From Anaerolineae bacterium (lineage in GTDB: Bacteria > Chloroflexota > Anaerolineae > Aggregatilineales > Phototrophicaceae): 64,000 nt of DNA. Within the stretch, counting starts at the first letter, position 1. Each line of letters opens with the position of its first letter. Of this stretch, positions 59,836 to 64,000 are shown one piece after another. The stretch covers positions 51,937 through 115,936 of the forward strand of contig JAFLCG010000017.1 of NCBI GenBank assembly GCA_017303635.1, read 5' to 3'. The position numbers and the translations under genes were made by a program. Under the pieces are notes generated by a model. That model had not been told where the DNA came from, ran no database searches, and was given only the letters and a program-made list of their open reading frames with translations.

Positions 59836-60159
59836 GTGAGCGATAACGAACTGAATCCGATAGACCCGGTAGAAGAAGGCCCTAGCCGAGGTGGTGATGA
59901 CGGGGATCGTGGAGATCGTGGCGGTTTCCGCCGCGGTGGTCCGCGAATGGGCCGGGGCCGGGCACAGGCTTACTGCCCGGAAGGCCGCTGCTTTGACTAC
60001 AAGAATTTTGAGCAATTGAAGCGGTTCATCGGCGAAACCGGCAAGATCAAGCCGCGCCGTCAAACCGGCAATTGTGCCCGCTGCCAACGCGAGCTGGCCC
60101 GGGAAATCAAGCGCGCCCGTTACCTGGCCTTGCTGCCTTTCATCAACATCAGTGACTAG
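59836..60159 (+). CDS. rpsR: 30S ribosomal protein S18, zinc-type with Gly/Arg-rich extension
   Basis: Small-subunit protein that binds 16S rRNA with S6, 107 aa. Core: YCPEGRCFDYKNFEQLKRF, GKIKPRRQTGNCARCQRELA and REIKRARYLALLPF. It keeps CxxxxC and CxxC pairs, so it is the C+ (zinc-binding) S18 form. An N-terminal extension of ~40 residues is acidic then Gly/Arg-rich (RGDRGGFRRGGPRMGRGRAQ), longer than in most bacteria. The start is GTG at 59836 with CGGAG seven bases upstream. rplI, often next, is missing; a terminator follows. Confidence 0.95.
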   Translation: MSDNELNPIDPVEEGPSRGGDDGDRGDRGGFRRGGPRMGRGRAQAYCPEGRCFDYKNFEQLKRFIGETGKIKPRRQTGNCARCQRELAREIKRARYLALLPFINISD

Positions 60160-60186
60160 TCCGAGTAAGATTGTATAGAAACCCGA

Positions 60187-60230
60187 CCAGGGTGTAGCCT
60201 ACAGTTGCTGTAGGGCTACGCCCTGTTTTC
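60187..60230 (+). terminator. Terminator of the rpsF-ssb-rpsR operon
   Basis: CAGGGTGTAGCCTACAG (60188-60204) pairs with CTGTAGGGCTACGCCCTG (60208-60225) with one bulge and is followed by TTTTC. Confidence 0.85.
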
Positions 60231-60253
60231 TGTATTTCAGGAGTTTTCAGGTT

Positions 60254-61648
60254 ATGAGCAAACGGGAACAAACCACTGGTCTTCCCAAAGAGCCGCGCAA
60301 GCAACCTGTTCCCGTCCCACCTGCCGAGGGGGAAGGTTCCTCCGGGAAAGCGGTTGAAGCAGCCAGACTACGTGAGCATCACTCGCGTGCAGAACGCGAG
60401 CAACAACTTACCAAATACATCGTCATCGGTACGGTAATCGCCAGCGTCGTGGTGCTCATCCTATTGGGCATTGCCTTTATCATTGATGGGCTAGTCGTAC
60501 CCAACCAGACCGTTGCCACAGTGAATGGCACCAATATCAGTGTTGCTGATTTCCAACGGCGAGTCCGTTTTGAACGGTATCTGGGCATCAGCCGCCTGAC
60601 CAACGCGATCCAGCAAGCACAAAACTTCGGCATTACGGGCGATCAGCTGACTCAGTTCATCACCCAGCAGGAACCGTATCAAACCTGGTGGGATGAGGTC
60701 AACATCCCTGACCGCATGGGCCTGCGCGTCATTGATGATATGGTACAGGATGAGCAAGTTCGGCAGGCGGCTGCCGAGCGCGGCTTGACCGTGAGTGACG
60801 CAGATATTGAAGCCGCTATTCAGCGCTTCTTCGACTTCACACCGCCCGCGGTGGTTGGCCCGGAGGCCACACCAGAAGCCACTGCTGAAGCGACTGCTAC
60901 GCCAACCGTGACGCCGACTCCTTTTGTTTCGCCAACTCCGTCGCCGACTGCGACCCTGACCCCGACGGCCACCGCGACGACAACACCAGAACCCACCGCA
61001 ACTATTACACCGACAGAATTCCCGACGGTGCCGCCTGCGCCGACCCTAAACGCGACCGAACAGGTGAACGAGTTCAACACCAATCGGGATTCATTCTTTA
61101 GTGACATCCGCCGACAAACCGGTTGGAGTGATGGGGACATTCGGAACTTCTTCGAGCTACAGGCGCTGCGCTTTAAGCTCCGCGAAGCCGTGACCGCCGA
61201 AATCAGCAACAGTGGGCCATTCGTCCACGTGCGCCATATTCTGGTCGCAACGGAAACAGAAGCCCAGGATGTTCTGGCCGCGCTAAACGCAGGCGAATCT
61301 TTCAGCGAACTGGCGAAAGCCATTTCCACTGATACGGGTTCGGGAGCCAGCGGAGGCAACCTTGATTGGGCACCAGCTACAAACTATGTGAAGCCTTTCC
61401 AGGATGCTGTTGTCAGCGGTGCAATTGGCGAATTCCTCGGCCCGATTGAATCCGAATTTGGTTTCCACATCATTCAGGTGATTGCGCGTGAAGAACGTGA
61501 ACTGACTGAAGATCAGGTCGACCAAGCGAGAGACAGCGCCTTCCAGACCTTCCTCGATGACCTCAAGGAAGCCCAGGCCGCCCAGACACAAATCTTTGAT
61601 CTGTGGGCTAACCACGTCCCGAATGAGCCGCGTTCACCCTTCCAATAA
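60254..61648 (+). CDS. Membrane-anchored PpiC/parvulin peptidyl-prolyl isomerase
   Basis: A 464-aa protein of the SurA/PrsA plan. Residues 1-55 are polar and cytosolic, then one membrane helix (YIVIGTVIASVVVLILLGIA). A SurA-N-like helical region follows outside (TVNGTNISVADFQRRVRFER). A long Thr/Pro linker (TATPTVTPTPFVSPTPSPT and onward, about 215-260) leads to the PpiC domain near 310-420: VRHILVATETEAQDVLAAL, LAKAISTDTGSGASGGNLDW and FGFHIIQVIAREE. It assists folding of exported proteins. AGGAG lies upstream of the ATG; a terminator follows. Confidence 0.88.
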   Translation: MSKREQTTGLPKEPRKQPVPVPPAEGEGSSGKAVEAARLREHHSRAEREQQLTKYIVIGTVIASVVVLILLGIAFIIDGLVVPNQTVATVNGTNISVADFQRRVRFERYLGISRLTNAIQQAQNFGITGDQLTQFITQQEPYQTWWDEVNIPDRMGLRVIDDMVQDEQVRQAAAERGLTVSDADIEAAIQRFFDFTPPAVVGPEATPEATAEATATPTVTPTPFVSPTPSPTATLTPTATATTTPEPTATITPTEFPTVPPAPTLNATEQVNEFNTNRDSFFSDIRRQTGWSDGDIRNFFELQALRFKLREAVTAEISNSGPFVHVRHILVATETEAQDVLAALNAGESFSELAKAISTDTGSGASGGNLDWAPATNYVKPFQDAVVSGAIGEFLGPIESEFGFHIIQVIAREERELTEDQVDQARDSAFQTFLDDLKEAQAAQTQIFDLWANHVPNEPRSPFQ

Positions 61649-61672
61649 AGCCAGGCAGGGATAGTGAATCTT

Positions 61673-61704
61673 AAAGAGGTGAACCAGGTGGTTCACCTCT
61701 TTTC
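61673..61704. terminator. Terminator after the PpiC gene
   Basis: AAAGAGGTGAACC (61673-61685) and GGTTCACCTCTTT (61690-61702), a perfect 13-bp stem with loop AGGT and a short T run. Confidence 0.8.
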
Positions 61705-61730
61705 ATTTACGCCTCATTAATTCCCGGCTG

Positions 61731-61757
61731 TTGACGGACTCAAAGGCGGGCTATAAT
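61731..61757 (+). promoter_or_regulatory. Promoter of the FHA-FHA-mtnP operon
   Basis: TTGACG (61731-61736), a 15-base spacer and TATAAT (61752-61757). Transcription would begin near 61764, at or one base before the ATG at 61765, which suggests a leaderless mRNA. An earlier ATG at 61756 lies inside the -10. Confidence 0.55.
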
Positions 61758-61764
61758 GGCTTCT

Positions 61765-62532
61765 ATGAACGAGCATCCTTTAGCCCGCTTTGAATCTCGT
61801 CTGGAATCGCTGGTTGAATATGCATTCTCCCGCGTGCTCGGCAATCGTATTCACGCGCATGATCTGGCAATCAAGTTAGCCAGGGTGATGGAAGATCACC
61901 TGATTCACGATGCACAACAACAAGAACGCCCCACTGCACCTGATTTTTATCAGATCGTAATGAAAAGGACGGTTTGCTCGAGGCTGCTGGAAAGCCAGCC
62001 CCATCTACCCGAACTCCTAAGCCAACATCTGGTCGAACTCGCCACGGATCTTGATTTTCGACTTGTCCGCACACCGGTAGTTGACCTCCAACCGAGTGAC
62101 CAGTTAGAAGCCAGCGAAATCACTATCAGCGCAAGACATCAAGGCCAGAAACGAAATACCACCACTGTCATGCAACGGGTAGATGTACCGGCCCTTATGG
62201 ATGCGCCAGGTAACCCGCACCTACTGGTCAACGGGAGTCATTCTATTCCACTGAAAGAGGATGTAGTCAATGTGGGCCGCGCCCGCGAAAACCAAATTGT
62301 GGTGGATGATCCCTCAGTATCACGCCATCATCTCCAATTGCGCCTCCACTATGGACGATACATTTTATTCGACGCACAAAGTCAAGGTGGCACACGGGTA
62401 AATAATACGCTCGTTTATGAGCATCGGCTCCAAGCTGGAGATGTCATCCAGATTGGCAATACGCGCATGGTATATATCGAAGACCCCCGCGGAATTGATA
62501 CCGAAACGGGCTATATGCCCCCGGTTGGATAA
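61765..62532 (+). CDS. FhaA-like protein (DUF3662 and FHA domain)
   Basis: A 255-aa cytosolic protein. Residues 1-115 match the DUF3662 domain of actinobacterial FhaA (NEHPLARFESRLESLVEYAF, then VLGNRIHAHDLAIKLARVM). A short linker leads to a C-terminal FHA phosphothreonine-binding domain: NVGRARENQIVVDDPSVSRHHLQ and GGTRVNNTLV contain the conserved Gly-Arg, Ser-x-x-His and Asn. In Actinobacteria this pair works with Ser/Thr kinases in cell-wall control; no kinase is in the window. The ATG at 61765 is chosen because the earlier ATG (61756) is part of the -10 box. The next FHA gene starts 8 bp downstream. Confidence 0.85.
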   Translation: MNEHPLARFESRLESLVEYAFSRVLGNRIHAHDLAIKLARVMEDHLIHDAQQQERPTAPDFYQIVMKRTVCSRLLESQPHLPELLSQHLVELATDLDFRLVRTPVVDLQPSDQLEASEITISARHQGQKRNTTTVMQRVDVPALMDAPGNPHLLVNGSHSIPLKEDVVNVGRARENQIVVDDPSVSRHHLQLRLHYGRYILFDAQSQGGTRVNNTLVYEHRLQAGDVIQIGNTRMVYIEDPRGIDTETGYMPPVG

Positions 62533-62539
62533 GCCTACT

Positions 62540-63013
62540 GTGCCACTCGATGTTGTACTATTCATCCTGCGCCTGGTATCCAGTCTCCTCTTGCTGGGTC
62601 TATTGGTCTCCCTGTTCGTTATAATGTGGTGGGATTTCCGATCGATTGCCCTGCCCCCAGTCACAGGACGACGAGTCTACGGTCAACTCGTACGAGTCGA
62701 AAATGTAGATGGACAGCACATGAAGACTGGCATTCAGCATGAATTACTACCCCTGACCAGTCTCGGGCGTTCCCCGACCAACAGCGTCGTCGTGGAAGAC
62801 ACCTTCGCCAGTGGCGACCATGCCCTGATCGCTATGCGCGGAGGCCGCTGGTGGCTGGAAGACCGGGGGAGCCGCAATGGTACCCTGCTGAATGATATTC
62901 CGGTTCATGGACCGATGATCCTGACACATGGGGACATTATTGGCATCGGAGCCGTCAAACTACGACTTGAGCTACTGGACGATTACACTACGAAAGAGCA
63001 ACGCATTCTATGA
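62540..63013 (+). CDS. FhaB-like membrane-anchored FHA protein
   Basis: A 157-aa protein with an N-terminal membrane helix (VVLFILRLVSSLLLLGLLVS) followed by an FHA domain: LTSLGRSPTNSVVVEDTFAS with the Gly-Arg, GDHALIAM (Ser-x-x-His replaced by Ser-Gly-Asp-His) and GSRNGTLLND. It resembles FhaB/FipA-type partners of FhaA. The GTG at 62540 (8 bp after the previous stop) is the start; a longer in-frame ORF runs back to 62417 inside the previous gene. The stop overlaps mtnP (ATGA). Confidence 0.83.
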   Translation: MPLDVVLFILRLVSSLLLLGLLVSLFVIMWWDFRSIALPPVTGRRVYGQLVRVENVDGQHMKTGIQHELLPLTSLGRSPTNSVVVEDTFASGDHALIAMRGGRWWLEDRGSRNGTLLNDIPVHGPMILTHGDIIGIGAVKLRLELLDDYTTKEQRIL

Positions 63014-63876
63014 TTGAACGCATCGCTATAGCAGTGATTGGTGGTTCTGGCCTTTACTCTATGCCAGAGATCACACAAATCACTACGCACTACATCTCTA
63101 CCCCCTTCGGTGATCCCAGCGCAGAAATCCGGATCGGCACCCTGCGTGGCAAACGAGTAGCCTTCCTACCCCGGCATGGGGTTGGACACATTTACACGCC
63201 GACAACCGTGCCGTATCTGGCAAACATCTTCGCGCTCAAGACGCTGGGCGTTCGCTTTGTGTTGGCGGTCAATGCCTGTGGATCGTTGCGGGAAGATTAT
63301 GCACCGGGACATATTGTCATCCCTGATCAGCTAATTGACTATACAAACAGCCGACCACGTACATTTTTCGATACAGGTATCGTAGGTCATGTCGGTGTGG
63401 CTGAACCTTTTAGTCCAGAACTCAGTGAAGTAGCTTACCAAGCGGTTAAGTCTGTCGGAGCAACGGCCCATAAAGGCGGAACCTTCCTTATCGAAGAAGG
63501 TCCACGATTTGCTACGCGGGCCGAGAGCCACCTTTTCCGCCAATGGGGATGCAGCCTGATCGGCATGACAACTGCACCTGAAGCTTTTCTGGCCCGCGAA
63601 GCTGAAATGGCCTATACGACGATGGCTCATGTAACCGATTATGATGTCTGGCACGTCAGCGAGCAGCCCGTCACAGTCGAGATGGTCATCCGGACCCTGC
63701 ATCACAACCTGGAGCTAGCCCAGGCGGCTTTGGCGAAAGCTGTTGAAATGATAGATGAAACGGCGGATTGGACCTGCCATCACGCGCTAGAAAATGCCAT
63801 CATGACCGACCGAAGCAAGATTCCAGTTGACGTATTGGATAAACTTCAACCCCTTGTCGGGCGCTATTTCAACTAG
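63010..63876 (+). CDS. mtnP: S-methyl-5'-thioadenosine phosphorylase
   Basis: Phosphorylase that splits methylthioadenosine into adenine and methylthioribose-1-phosphate, the substrate of MtnA, 288 aa. IAVIGGSGLYSMPEI, LPRHGVGHIYTPTTVPYLAN (phosphate site), SLREDYAPGHIVIPDQLIDY, EEGPRFATRAESHLFRQWG and IGMTTAPEAFLAREAEM are canonical; the last has the MTAP-type substrate pocket rather than the PNP one. The gene is coupled with the second FHA gene (ATGA). The TAG stop lies at the edge of an IS-like sequence, so the natural C-terminus may have been altered by insertion, but the length is normal. Confidence 0.93.
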   Translation: MIERIAIAVIGGSGLYSMPEITQITTHYISTPFGDPSAEIRIGTLRGKRVAFLPRHGVGHIYTPTTVPYLANIFALKTLGVRFVLAVNACGSLREDYAPGHIVIPDQLIDYTNSRPRTFFDTGIVGHVGVAEPFSPELSEVAYQAVKSVGATAHKGGTFLIEEGPRFATRAESHLFRQWGCSLIGMTTAPEAFLAREAEMAYTTMAHVTDYDVWHVSEQPVTVEMVIRTLHHNLELAQAALAKAVEMIDETADWTCHHALENAIMTDRSKIPVDVLDKLQPLVGRYFN

Positions 63877-64000
63877 GTTGTGTTGACATTTCAACGTAAC
63901 CAGATGAGCGCACTGGCGAACTGGACGAAACCTGCGTAACGACGGGCGAGTTTGTCAAAACGAGAGAAGACACGACGAAAATGCTTCAGTTTGTTGACGC
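63877..64000 (-). mobile_element. Left end of an IS5-type insertion sequence (partial)
   Basis: The sequence starts directly behind the mtnP stop. The first ~14 bases (GGTTGTGTTGACAT) look like an IS terminal sequence, and the rest encodes the end of a transposase on the minus strand. The right part lies outside the window, so the second inverted repeat and the target duplication cannot be checked. Confidence 0.65.
63891..64000 (-). CDS. IS5-family transposase, C-terminal 36 residues (partial)
   Basis: On the minus strand the open frame reaches the window edge and ends with TGA at 63893-63891. The translation contains NKLKHFRRVFSRFDKLARRY and ends FVQFASALIWLR, which is the typical C-terminus of IS5-family DDE transposases (a KxxxFRR-xRYDKLA block, then a hydrophobic IIW-type end). 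The catalytic DDE residues lie outside the window. It points away from the mtnP operon end, convergent with it. Confidence 0.85.
   Translation of the reverse strand, partial: VNKLKHFRRVFSRFDKLARRYAGFVQFASALIWLR

Overview
The window looks like chromosomal DNA of a free-living bacterium of the phylum Chloroflexota, probably class Anaerolineae. This is an inference from gene content: exported DUF4397/SH3-type proteins, PD40 beta-propeller proteins, BTAD-type regulators, a membrane-anchored baseplate-J-like protein and IpdAB-like CoA-transferase subunits, together with housekeeping genes of bacterial type and GC content in the high fifties (sampled by eye). No rRNA, plasmid, prophage or CRISPR array was seen. 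One tRNA gene, tRNA-Arg(TCT), is present. A partial IS5-type transposase runs off the right end.

Layout. 0-3.7 kb: the end of murA, convergent selB and a coiled-coil protein. 3.7-9.4 kb: an acyl-CoA module (thioesterase, two paralogous acyl-CoA ligases around a MaoC-type hydratase) and a small membrane protein. 9.5-14.5 kb: a BTAD regulator, tRNA-Arg, gyrB with a structured leader, a DinB-fold protein and CoA-transferase subunit A. 14.6-20.3 kb: ctpA, secG, an extracytoplasmic solute-binding protein, CoA-transferase subunit B and rtcB. 20.5-26.2 kb: a cNMP-binding protein, a TauE/SafE permease with a structured leader, tyrS and alaS. 26.3-32.9 kb: a PD40 protein, a baseplate-J-like protein, ruvX, mltG, a lipoprotein, an ICMT-like methyltransferase and a DsbA-like thioredoxin. 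33.0-41.2 kb: cofactor and nucleoside salvage (nicotinamidase, mtnA, pncB, a PfkB kinase probably acting on adenosine, ahcY), with an AT-rich PD40 gene and a degenerate CpaF-like ATPase in between. 41.3-46.3 kb: two large exported DUF4397 proteins. 46.3-58.9 kb: surface glycan synthesis (rmd, gmd, GT2, GT4, two large polytopic proteins, an O-antigen-ligase-like protein), with tatD and an exported repeat protein embedded. 59.0-63.9 kb: rpsF-ssb-rpsR, an anchored PpiC isomerase, two FHA proteins and mtnP. The right edge holds the IS5-type fragment.

How the genes work together. The SAM by-products are covered twice. AhcY plus the PfkB kinase can turn S-adenosylhomocysteine into homocysteine and AMP, and MtnP plus MtnA begin recycling of methylthioadenosine. 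The nicotinamidase and PncB form a two-step NAD salvage route. AlaS, RuvX and MltG keep an order known from Firmicutes, but here it is interrupted by a PD40 gene and a baseplate-J-like gene. Gmd and Rmd would make GDP-D-rhamnose-type sugar for the glycosyltransferases downstream.

Non-coding structure is the least ordinary part. Small palindromic elements sit exactly at gene ends; one supplies the stop codons of two convergent genes and another overlaps the alaS stop. gyrB and the TauE-type gene carry folded leaders. A textbook terminator lies inside the signal-anchor codons of the AT-rich PD40 gene. I did not find a clear large undescribed system. The best leads are these elements, the split Glu-less CoA-transferase pair, and the degenerate ATPases.
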